A DNA stretch of 6,341 nt from Erysipelothrix sp. UBA3377 (GCA_002359085.1 DEQB01000059.1:1-6341); one strand, 5' to 3'. Shown: positions 1-5,959, counted from the first letter of the stretch. Notes: generated by a model from the sequence alone, not told the origin. Numbers and translations: made by a program.

Positions 1-338
1 GGGCGTGGATCACTAAAGACATACGATTCAATCCCAAATGTTGATAAGATATTTGCGCTCACAAGCGCAAACTCACGAGACTGATGCCTGTTATCATAAG
101 CAATCGCAACCTTCAAAGGCCCCTTAAAATTAGAGGCGATATACTTACCATAACCCATATTCGCTTTGGCGACCGTATAGACATTCATTCTATTGGGTCC
201 AACACCCAATAAGCCACGCATTCCAGCAGTACCAAATTCCAATGATTTATAAAAAGCATCTTGCTTTTCAGTTTCACTCAGATTGTTCAGTTGATCTTCA
301 ATCCAAGCTTCTGTTTTAGAAAGTTCTATCCAACTCAT
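1..338 (-). CDS. pgcA: Phosphoglucomutase/phosphomannomutase, N-terminal part (runs off window)
   Basis: Open frame from an ATG at 336-338 to the window edge, giving 112 complete codons of the N-terminus. It belongs to the alpha-D-phosphohexomutase family, which interconverts hexose 1- and 6-phosphates through a phosphoserine. Glucose-1-phosphate made this way feeds UDP-glucose, glycolipid and envelope polysaccharide synthesis. The visible signature is FGTAGMRGLLGVGPNRMN (residues 35-52) followed by YTV, the substrate-proximal start of domain 1 in the PgcA-like branch. A second conserved patch, VAIAYDNRHQS (residues 77-87), fits the 'GxDxR' strand-loop of this family. The catalytic serine loop and domains 2-4 lie outside the window, so substrate preference (glucose or mannose) cannot be decided here. 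The start is supported by TGGAGGT at 344-350, six bases from the ATG. It follows ptsH, with a terminator between them. The family call is strong; the exact symbol is less certain. Confidence 0.88.
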   Translation of the reverse strand, partial: MSWIELSKTEAWIEDQLNNLSETEKQDAFYKSLEFGTAGMRGLLGVGPNRMNVYTVAKANMGYGKYIASNFKGPLKVAIAYDNRHQSREFALVSANILSTFGIESYVFSDPR

Positions 339-343
339 ACTTT

Positions 344-350
344 ACCTCCA
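344..350 (-). promoter_or_regulatory. Ribosome binding site of pgcA
   Basis: TGGAGGT on the minus strand, with six bases between GGAGG and the ATG. It fixes the start of pgcA. It lies only about five bases beyond the U-tract of the upstream terminator, leaving no room for a separate promoter between terminator and gene. Confidence 0.85.
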
Positions 351-354
351 CGAT

Positions 355-388
355 AAAAAATAGAAGGCCATGAATCGTCCTTCTATTT
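355..388 (-). terminator. Intrinsic terminator after ptsH
   Basis: On the minus strand, AAATAGAAGG (379-388) pairs perfectly with CCTTCTATTT (358-367) around an 11-base loop. It is followed by an uninterrupted run of Ts; six T's (355-360) end the element, three of them inside the stem. This is a classical Rho-independent shape, starting 13 bases after the ptsH stop codon. The stem is AT-rich with only three G-C pairs, so partial readthrough into pgcA is likely. The loop contains an ATG preceded by an AAGGA-like motif in the 5' arm, discussed as a finding. Confidence 0.8.
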
Positions 389-401
389 AAAAAATTATTT
401 T

Positions 402-668
402 TTAACCAATCACTTTTTGTGTTTTAAGCACTTCTTCGATTGTAGCGATTGCAGCATCTTCATCTTCACCTTCAGCTGAAACTGTAATCTCAGATTGAGT
501 TGGAATACCCAATGACATAACACCCATAATGGACTTCATGTTCACAGATCTTCCTTTGTAAGATAGCTTGATTTCGCTCTTAAATTTGCTAGCTGCATTA
601 ACCGCAACTGTAGCAGGACGTGCGTGTAATCCGACTGGATCAATTACTATTGCATTGAATTCTTTCAT
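402..668 (-). CDS. ptsH: Phosphocarrier protein HPr
   Basis: This 88-residue protein has the normal full length for HPr. HPr is the small cytoplasmic carrier that takes phosphate from enzyme I and passes it to the EIIA domains of sugar phosphotransferase permeases. The active-site motif GLHARPAT places the phosphorylated histidine at residue 15. The second site, in the segment KSIMGVMSLGI, places Ser46. Ser46 is the target of HPr kinase/phosphatase in low-GC Gram-positives, and Ser46-phosphorylated HPr acts with CcpA in carbon catabolite repression. Both sites are intact, so a dual transport and regulatory role is expected. The start has AGGAGG 12 bases upstream, a rather long spacer. The gene sits alone: enzyme I (ptsI), its usual downstream partner, is not next to it and pgcA follows instead. 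A promoter-like sequence lies upstream and a terminator directly follows, so it may be transcribed as a single gene. Confidence 0.97.
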   Translation of the reverse strand: MKEFNAIVIDPVGLHARPATVAVNAASKFKSEIKLSYKGRSVNMKSIMGVMSLGIPTQSEITVSAEGEDEDAAIATIEEVLKTQKVIG

Positions 669-680
669 ATTTATATATAA

Positions 681-686
681 CCTCCT
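681..686 (-). promoter_or_regulatory. Ribosome binding site of ptsH
   Basis: AGGAGG on the minus strand, 12 bases before the ptsH ATG. It is a perfect core match but with a longer spacer than the 6-10 bases of the neighbouring genes. The spacer is pure A/T. Confidence 0.75.
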
Positions 687-700
687 ATATTCTTTTTCAT

Positions 701-709
701 TTTATAACA
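701..709 (-). promoter_or_regulatory. Possible extended -10 promoter for ptsH
   Basis: The minus strand reads TGTTATAAA in the 69-base gap between rlmH and ptsH. This fits an extended -10 element (TG-N-TATAAt). No good -35 hexamer is seen at standard spacing; CTTGTT lies about 16 bases upstream, and TTGTTT would be only 14 away. Initiation here would give a short leader of about 25 bases carrying the AGGAGG. No terminator follows rlmH, so readthrough from the upstream operon may add to expression. The call rests on consensus match alone. Confidence 0.4.
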
Positions 710-737
710 TTTCTCAACTTAAAACAAGATTAATGGC

Positions 738-1199
738 CTATTTATGATAGGGATGTCCTTTTAAAATCGCAAACCCCCGATAAATCTGCTCTAAAAGTAA
801 AATTCTAACCAATTGGTGCGGAAAGGTTAACAGAGAAATACGCCACATAAAATTAGCTCGCGTTCTCACTTTATCATTCACACCATGACTGCCACCAATC
901 ACAAAAACCATCGTTTGTCCCTGATCTAAGACCGCTTCAATTTTCTCAGATAACATTTCTGAATCAATGTCTTTGCCTTTTAAATCCAATAAAACCACAA
1001 AGTCATTTGAATTTATTCTAGATAAAATACGTTCACTTTCATCCGCAACAATCTTATCAATTACATGATCTTTATGTTTGGACTTCGCTAATTCAACGAT
1101 TTCTAATTTATTGTAGGTCTGCAATCTCTTTTGATATTCACTTACCAAACTTTGCGTAGATTTCTCTTTAAGCTTTCCAACAGCGATGACCTTTATCAA
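738..1199 (-). CDS. rlmH: 23S rRNA (pseudouridine1915-N3)-methyltransferase RlmH
   Basis: This 153-residue SPOUT-class methyltransferase is close to the family length of about 155-160. RlmH uses S-adenosylmethionine to methylate N3 of pseudouridine 1915 in helix 69 of 23S rRNA, acting on assembled 70S ribosomes. Visible family marks are an N-terminal IKVIAVGKLKEK strand-loop and the cofactor-knot motif VFVIGGSHG near residues 98-106. TFPHQLVR follows at 125-132, then EQIYRGF and the C-terminal HPYHK (149-153), which closes the active site. The start codon is TTG, not ATG: the family N-terminus begins exactly there and no upstream ATG fits. GAGG at 1210-1213 lies 10 bases upstream. The TTG overlaps the htrA stop as TTGA, giving four shared bases and probable translational coupling. 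The htrA-rlmH order matches the end of the wal region in Bacillus-type genomes. Confidence 0.96.
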   Translation of the reverse strand: MIKVIAVGKLKEKSTQSLVSEYQKRLQTYNKLEIVELAKSKHKDHVIDKIVADESERILSRINSNDFVVLLDLKGKDIDSEMLSEKIEAVLDQGQTMVFVIGGSHGVNDKVRTRANFMWRISLLTFPHQLVRILLLEQIYRGFAILKGHPYHK

Positions 1200-2278
1200 T
1201 TGAGTGTTACCTCAATGGAGTGTGTCTCACCCGCTCTCACAATTTCTAAAACGATTGTATCTCCGGGTCTCTTAGCGTAAAGTGCCCGCCTGAATTCTTT
1301 AAAACTAGAAACTTCTCTACCATCAAAACGTGTAATCACATCATTTTCTTGAAGCAGTGCTTTCTCGGCAGGAGAATCACTGATCACCGAAACGATTAAA
1401 ACACCTTGTTCATCCCCAATACCATACTGTAATTTATAGAAGTCATTTAAGTCTTCTACCGCAACCGCTGAAATACCGATTACTGGATAAGATACCTTAC
1501 CCTCTTCTCTCAACTGGGTAATGATGGGAATTACTTCATTCACTGGAATTGAGAATCCCATACCTTCTACCGTGGAATCCGCAATCTTTAGTGAATTGAT
1601 CCCAATCAGTTCACCATTCATGTTTACAAGGGCACCCCCACTGTTTCCAGGGTTGATCGCTGCGTCTGTTTGAAGTACAACCATATCCCAATCCGTGGAA
1701 CCATCGCCATCCAAATCAACCGGTACGATACGATCTGTTCCGGATATAATTCCAAAGGTGGATGAATTGGAAAATTCAATGCCCAAAGGACTTCCCATAG
1801 CGAGTACAAATTCTCCCACATCAACCAATGAAGAATCGCCGATACTAATCGCTTCAAATCCTTCATATTCCTCAATGTAGAGCAAGGCCAAGTCCGTATA
1901 GACATCAGATCCTACGACCGTAGCATCTACTTCTTCGCCATTGGCAAATTTAACCACAACATCTTGAGCACCTTCGATCACATGATGGTTTGTGATAATA
2001 TAGGTACCCGCTTCACTCACATCATATACCACGCCACTACCGCTACCAAGCATCGCATTCATTGTATAAGTGATGATACTGACCACTTTATTTTCTACAG
2101 TTTCAACAACACGTGTAACATTTGTATCAAAATCAGTCACTGCGTTTGTGACTTCGGTGGTGGTATTTACGCTTGGACTCAAGGTATTCAATTCATTTTT
2201 AAGTTCAGTTATTTCATAAACCAAATAAACATTAAAAGCCAATAAAACAACCAACAGTACTTGTGTAATCTTTTTCAA
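1196..2278 (-). CDS. htrA: Membrane-anchored HtrA/DegP-type serine protease with PDZ domain
   Basis: This 360-residue surface protease belongs to the family that degrades or refolds misfolded exported proteins under envelope stress. Residues 5-22 form one hydrophobic segment after two lysines (uncleaved signal anchor), so the bulk is extracellular. A Thr/Asn/Val-rich linker (about 30-60) leads to the trypsin-like domain (about 62-255). The catalytic triad reads as His99 in TNHHV, Asp129 in TDLAL and Ser213 in GNSGGAL. One PDZ domain follows (about 265-358), with GVLIVSVISDSPAEKA at its core. Residues 188-198 (DLDGDGSTDWD) are acidic and EF-hand-like, inserted before the LQTDAAINPGNSGG segment. 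The start codon is TTG with AGGAG nine bases upstream. A nearby ATG at 2283-2285 is out of frame, and no later Met would keep the anchor. The gene begins 12 bases after the M23 gene, whose stop overlaps this ribosome binding site. Confidence 0.95.
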   Translation of the reverse strand: MKKITQVLLVVLLAFNVYLVYEITELKNELNTLSPSVNTTTEVTNAVTDFDTNVTRVVETVENKVVSIITYTMNAMLGSGSGVVYDVSEAGTYIITNHHVIEGAQDVVVKFANGEEVDATVVGSDVYTDLALLYIEEYEGFEAISIGDSSLVDVGEFVLAMGSPLGIEFSNSSTFGIISGTDRIVPVDLDGDGSTDWDMVVLQTDAAINPGNSGGALVNMNGELIGINSLKIADSTVEGMGFSIPVNEVIPIITQLREEGKVSYPVIGISAVAVEDLNDFYKLQYGIGDEQGVLIVSVISDSPAEKALLQENDVITRFDGREVSSFKEFRRALYAKRPGDTIVLEIVRAGETHSIEVTLN

Positions 2279-2287
2279 TCAACATCA

Positions 2288-2292
2288 CTCCT
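2288..2292 (-). promoter_or_regulatory. Ribosome binding site deciding the htrA TTG start
   Basis: AGGAG on the minus strand, nine bases from the TTG at 2276-2278. It shares bases with the TAG stop codon of the upstream M23 gene (2291-2293), implying reinitiation coupling. An ATG lies closer (2283-2285) but in the wrong frame, so the spacer length and the family N-terminus favour TTG. Confidence 0.75.
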
Positions 2293-3796
2293 AACAACCA
2301 ATATAAGTACATGGATTCTTCTTACTTCCATTGTATCGAATCTCAAAGTGCACGTGCGGTGCATTGGTACGACCTGTCATACCCACATATCCAATTTGTT
2401 CACCTTTTCTTACCGTTGTACCAATCGAGAAATATGCAGGTGCATTCATGTGGTAGTAATAGGTTGAGAAACCATTGTTGTGGTTAATAATAACATAATA
2501 ACCACGGCTGTTGTCATAGCCACGGGATGTGATAACACCACGATCAGACGCATAAATAGGACCATACCCACGATTTGAACGTGAAGCAATATCCACTGCT
2601 TGGTGACCTGAATAACAGTACCAACCACAAATGACACGGGCATTGTACATGGGCCAGGCAAACGATCCACTTCCTATCTTAGGTTCAACATAGGTTCCAA
2701 CAAGAATTACGCCCCGTACGGGTTCTTTGGTTACTTTTGAATTGACTTCAATTGAATCCACAGCCTCATCATTAATGTATGTATCCTTATACACCACATC
2801 ACGCAACCCTTTTTCTTCATAAACATCGACACGTGTCAGCCCTTCACGAAGGCTGGGGTCTTGACGATAAATTGTATCTTCGGGGTGAATTACTTCTTCA
2901 ACCCTTCTCTCTTTGGTTACGATAACGTTCAAAGGAGAGTTAAATTCCGTTACGTTTAATTCAAGACCTGGAGATAAGATTTGTTGTGCATCCACAATTT
3001 TATCCCCATTGATTGAAATCAATTGATTGATTGACAATGTATTCAACATCGCAACCCCTTCAACTGTATCAAATTCCTGTACAGCATACGTCTTATATTC
3101 TGGTTGATCCCCAAAACTTAAGAAATTTAAAATACTCACTTCATCCAAATAGATATTCTCAATGGGTGCATACCCCTTTGAAATCACAATGGATTCGTTA
3201 ACTGAGAAATCAACCTCTTGTTCACCATAAGTCGTAAGCGTGGGTACTTTCTCATTGTTAACCAATAAATTATAAGCCGTTTCTGAAATATAACTCTTAA
3301 TGAATGATTCTCGAGCATTGTTGAAATCAGAAACTTTCTTTACGTAAATGGTTGCGCCATTTGAAAATTCAATCTTCGGAACTTCAATGGCAATCAACGC
3401 TTCTTTATATAGATAATCAAAAATCTCTTGGTCCTTGTTTTCATATTCGTTATACGTCAATGCTTCTGTAAAATACACATCATCGATAAATCCCAAAGTT
3501 GTCTCTGGGAAAGCATCCGCATATTCGTTTAGGTAAACAGTTTCTAATAATAAGGCCATCGCATCCATATCATTAATGATGCCCACTAAGCCATCTTTGT
3601 CATATAATTTTGTAATTTTGGTAGGAACACTGAAGGTTCTTACCACTTCTTGTTGGACAATCGAAACTTCACTCTCAAGTTCTACATACGCTGCTTGAGC
3701 GCTGTTGTTTTTTGTTTTATCCGTAAAGACACCTAAAAAAACACTTGCTATCAGTGCTATTATAATAAAAATAATTTGTGTGCTTTTCTTTTCCAT
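2291..3796 (-). CDS. Membrane-anchored cell-wall hydrolase: LysM-like, G5 and M23 (LytM-type) peptidase domains
   Basis: This 501-residue predicted extracellular murein endopeptidase has a signal anchor (MEKKSTQ, then a hydrophobic run at 8-24). Residues about 40-230 form a region I cannot assign firmly; it looks like two diverged copies of an alpha/beta module. Residues about 236-283 resemble LysM (peptidoglycan binding): DTVEGVA, LSINQLISIN and LSPGLELNV. Residues about 291-369 are a G5 domain, with TKERRVEEVI, DPSLREG and VTKEPVRGVILVGT. The C-terminus (about 378-495) is an M23 domain. Zinc ligands read as His398 and Asp402 (GHQAVD) and His483 (HVHFEI, 481-486); His449 (YYHM) and His481 complete the active site. 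Family members cut peptide cross-bridges in peptidoglycan. Cysteines 390, 394, 496 and 501 are unusual for a Bacillota surface protein. AGAGGT at 3805-3810 supports the ATG. The gene is closely followed by htrA and lies 65 bases after walJ. Catalytic activity is inferred from intact motifs. Confidence 0.93.
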   Translation of the reverse strand: MEKKSTQIIFIIIALIASVFLGVFTDKTKNNSAQAAYVELESEVSIVQQEVVRTFSVPTKITKLYDKDGLVGIINDMDAMALLLETVYLNEYADAFPETTLGFIDDVYFTEALTYNEYENKDQEIFDYLYKEALIAIEVPKIEFSNGATIYVKKVSDFNNARESFIKSYISETAYNLLVNNEKVPTLTTYGEQEVDFSVNESIVISKGYAPIENIYLDEVSILNFLSFGDQPEYKTYAVQEFDTVEGVAMLNTLSINQLISINGDKIVDAQQILSPGLELNVTEFNSPLNVIVTKERRVEEVIHPEDTIYRQDPSLREGLTRVDVYEEKGLRDVVYKDTYINDEAVDSIEVNSKVTKEPVRGVILVGTYVEPKIGSGSFAWPMYNARVICGWYCYSGHQAVDIASRSNRGYGPIYASDRGVITSRGYDNSRGYYVIINHNNGFSTYYYHMNAPAYFSIGTTVRKGEQIGYVGMTGRTNAPHVHFEIRYNGSKKNPCTYIGC

Positions 3797-3825
3797 GTTG
3801 CTTCACCTCTATGAATCTTAAACTA

Positions 3826-3831
3826 TTTATA
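3826..3831 (-). promoter_or_regulatory. Possible -10 element before the M23 gene
   Basis: TATAAA on the minus strand (context CATATAAATAG) lies in the 65-base gap between walJ and the M23 gene. It would place a start site about 20-25 bases before the ATG. No convincing -35 hexamer is found at 16-18 bases, and the surroundings are AT-rich, so chance is a real possibility. It is recorded because this is the only gap wide enough for a promoter between rplI and rlmH. Confidence 0.22.
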
Positions 3832-3861
3832 TGAAAGGCGCGTGAAAATAATATGCGAAAA

Positions 3862-4593
3862 TTACTTAATTTCCCCACTTGAAACAATCTCACGCTGCCT
3901 ACCAACCTTTAATAATCCTTGATATCCATTTAAGTATTTGGATACGGTATGAATCGCCAAATCCTCACGATTACCCTCTTCACTCAAGTGCGCCAAAATA
4001 ATTTCTTTGGTTCTTGAAGTTACGATTTGAGACAAGACTTCACCTGCACTATCATTGGACAAATGTCCCGTATCAGATAAAGAACGTTGTTTCACAAAAT
4101 AAGGACGACTTGTTTTCATCAATAAGTCAGGATCATGGTTACTCTCAAGAATGATATAATCCGCATCACGCATAAATTCTAAATGCGAGGTCTTCACATA
4201 GCCAGTATCTGTCATATACACCAGTTTGTGTTCACCATCTTGAATCACATAACCCAGTGATGTATCCGCATCATGGGATGTGGGTAAGGGTAAAATCACA
4301 AATTGGTTTACTTTAAACGGTTCATAAGGAACCGCTAATTTATGGGAAACCGCCAACGGTTCTGGTGTATAAATGTTGGGGTGGTTTTTAAACATATTAA
4401 TTTGTCTCACGTGGTCACTATGATTGTGGGTTATCAACACACTATCAAACATTTCAGGATTTAAATTTAAAGCAGTGAGACTTTCTATCAAATATTTTTT
4501 TGTCGTTCCACAATCGATTAAAATCATCGAACCCTCTTTTTCCAATACAAATGCATTGCCTTTACTACCACTTGCTAATAAATGAAAGTTCAT
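3862..4593 (-). CDS. walJ: Metallo-beta-lactamase-fold nuclease WalJ (YycJ)
   Basis: This 243-residue protein is slightly shorter than the roughly 260 residues usual for YycJ/WalJ. It has the metallo-beta-lactamase fold of the Bacillota proteins encoded at the end of the walRK operon. Relatives are DNA exonucleases linked to coordination of replication, repair and cell division. The N-terminus LLASGSKGNAFVL (5-17) is diagnostic for this branch. Metal ligands are visible as THNHSDH (His56, His58, Asp60, His61). Further candidates are Asp129 in MTDTG, His153 in ESNHD, His177 in GHLSN and His202 in AHLSEEGN. No signal peptide is seen, so it is cytoplasmic. The ATG overlaps the dnaC stop by one base (TAATG), with AAGGG at 4604-4608 as ribosome binding site, which implies coupling to the helicase. 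In Bacillus the walR, walK, walH and walI genes would precede it; none is here. Substrate is inferred from the family. Confidence 0.92.
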   Translation of the reverse strand: MNFHLLASGSKGNAFVLEKEGSMILIDCGTTKKYLIESLTALNLNPEMFDSVLITHNHSDHVRQINMFKNHPNIYTPEPLAVSHKLAVPYEPFKVNQFVILPLPTSHDADTSLGYVIQDGEHKLVYMTDTGYVKTSHLEFMRDADYIILESNHDPDLLMKTSRPYFVKQRSLSDTGHLSNDSAGEVLSQIVTSRTKEIILAHLSEEGNREDLAIHTVSKYLNGYQGLLKVGRQREIVSSGEIK

Positions 4594-5945
4594 TAATTAT
4601 CATCCCTTGTAGTAACAGAATGGAAACGGTTGATTTTGGGGGTAAAGGATAATTCAATGTCGCCCAAACCACCGTTACGGTGTTTACGAATTAAGAGTTT
4701 AGAAGACTCGCTTTCACGCTCTTCAGCCTTTTGATCTTGATCGTGGTAACTTTCTCTATATAAGAACATAACAATATCCGCATCCTGCTCAATGGATCCT
4801 GATTCACGCAAGTCACTCAATTGTGGAATGTTTCCTTCACGTCGCTCAACCAAACGGGATAACTGTGACAAAGCCAAGACAGGTACTTCCAGTTCACGGG
4901 CCAATTGTTTTAAACCACGTGAGATTTCTGAAACTTCTTGTTGTCTACTTTCTGCACCACTTCTTCCTGATATTAACTGAATATAATCAATTACCACAAA
5001 GTCCAAACGGTCTTCGTTTTTGAGTTTACGACATTTCGCAAACATCTCCGATAAAGTAATGGACGAGCTATCATCAATAAATATATTTCTTGTTTTCATA
5101 ACACCGACTGCATGGTTTAATCGACCCCACTCTTCAGTTGTAAGTTTACCATTTCTCAAAGATGTCCCATGAACTTCAGATTGTGCACTGAGCATACGAG
5201 TCATAAGGTGTGTTGCGGGCATCTCAAGTGAGAAAACAGCAACCGACCCTTTGCCTTCTTTATTCATGGCAGCAACGTTCATAGCTAAGTTCAACGCAAA
5301 AGCGGTCTTACCTACAGAAGGTCTGGCCGCAAGGATGATAAGGTCACCTTTTTGAAGTCCGTTGGTGATGTTGTTTAAATGTGTATAACCCGTATATAGA
5401 CCGGTAACACGGTTACCCGATTTACCAAACTCTTTAATTTGTTCATACACTTCATCAACAACTTCAGGTCCTTTTTGCATTTCTTCTGTTCTACGACTCA
5501 TGGCGATGTCTTGAATGGATTTCTCAGCACGATCCAAGAGTTCTTGAATGTCTGATGAACCATCAAAACTGATTTCCGCAATACGTTGGGATGTTTCAAT
5601 TAAATTACGTTTCTGAGCCTTCTCTTGAACAATGTCTACATAGTAATCAAGACTTGAAGGAGAACCACTGCCATCGGTTAAATGAACGAGATACTCCATT
5701 CCACCCACATCTTGGAAACGATTCTTATCATTGAGTTTAGAGATCAGTGTTGTGATATCTAGATTCACATCCGATTCAATGACTTCCATCATCGTTTCAA
5801 AGAGAATACGGTGTTTTGATTCATAAAAATCTTGGGGCACCAATCCATATTGGGCCACTGTTTTGGTAGTTTCTGGATACACCAACAAAGTTCCGAGTAA
5901 GGCAACTTCTGCCTCCACACTTTGTGGCAATTGTCTCAGGGTCAT
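4593..5945 (-). CDS. dnaC: Replicative DNA helicase (DnaB family, called DnaC in Bacillus)
   Basis: This 450-residue hexameric 5'-3' helicase that unwinds DNA at the fork is full length for the family. The N-terminal helical domain, which contacts primase and loader, begins with LPQSVEAEVALLGTLL and extends to about 100. The linker helix region (about 100-175) precedes the RecA-like motor domain from about 180. The Walker A motif is ARPSVGKTAFA (207-217), with Lys213 and Thr214. The catalytic glutamate is probably Glu241 in SLEMP. Walker B ends at Asp320 in FVVIDYIQLI. The motif LALSQLSR (358-365) and the segment DLRESGSIEQDADIVMFLYR (378-397) follow. The KHRNG motif (421-425) carries the likely arginine finger Arg423. 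No intein or insertion is seen. AAGGAGG overlaps the rplI stop and lies seven bases from the ATG, so translation is probably coupled to L9. The gene name follows Gram-positive usage; dnaB is the alternative label. Confidence 0.98.
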   Translation of the reverse strand: MTLRQLPQSVEAEVALLGTLLVYPETTKTVAQYGLVPQDFYESKHRILFETMMEVIESDVNLDITTLISKLNDKNRFQDVGGMEYLVHLTDGSGSPSSLDYYVDIVQEKAQKRNLIETSQRIAEISFDGSSDIQELLDRAEKSIQDIAMSRRTEEMQKGPEVVDEVYEQIKEFGKSGNRVTGLYTGYTHLNNITNGLQKGDLIILAARPSVGKTAFALNLAMNVAAMNKEGKGSVAVFSLEMPATHLMTRMLSAQSEVHGTSLRNGKLTTEEWGRLNHAVGVMKTRNIFIDDSSSITLSEMFAKCRKLKNEDRLDFVVIDYIQLISGRSGAESRQQEVSEISRGLKQLARELEVPVLALSQLSRLVERREGNIPQLSDLRESGSIEQDADIVMFLYRESYHDQDQKAEERESESSKLLIRKHRNGGLGDIELSFTPKINRFHSVTTRDDN

Positions 5946-5952
5946 GGTTATG

Positions 5953-5959
5953 CCTCCTT
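5953..5959 (-). promoter_or_regulatory. Ribosome binding site of dnaC, overlapping the rplI stop
   Basis: AAGGAGG on the minus strand with a seven-base spacer to the dnaC ATG. The first two A's belong to the rplI TAA stop (5958-5960). Ribosomes finishing L9 therefore sit directly on the dnaC initiation site. Confidence 0.85.

Noticed and set aside
669..737. Terminator after rlmH
   Set aside because: The 69-base gap contains no G-C-rich stem followed by a T-run. Only a promoter-like element and the ptsH ribosome binding site are supported.
1695..1880. Plus-strand open frame of 61 codons inside htrA
   Set aside because: It lies wholly opposite a strongly conserved protease domain, with no ribosome binding site evidence and no recognisable protein pattern. 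It is a shadow frame.
1624..1905. Minus-strand 93-codon frame within htrA, in another frame
   Set aside because: It overlaps the catalytic Asp and Ser segments of htrA out of frame. Its composition (many Trp and Leu) is typical of a frame-shifted read. The htrA frame itself is intact, so no frameshift is implied.
1964..2467. Two plus-strand frames (93 and 68 codons) opposite htrA and the end of the M23 gene
   Set aside because: The translations are rich in His, Ile, Cys and Thr, as expected from reading antisense of coding sequence, with no domain or promoter. The genes on the opposite strand explain the sequence.
3797..3861. Terminator between walJ and the M23 gene
   Set aside because: The only inverted repeat seen (GAAATTA/TAATTTC, around the walJ stop) has a two-base loop, is almost all A/T and lacks a following T-run. 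It does not look like an intrinsic terminator.
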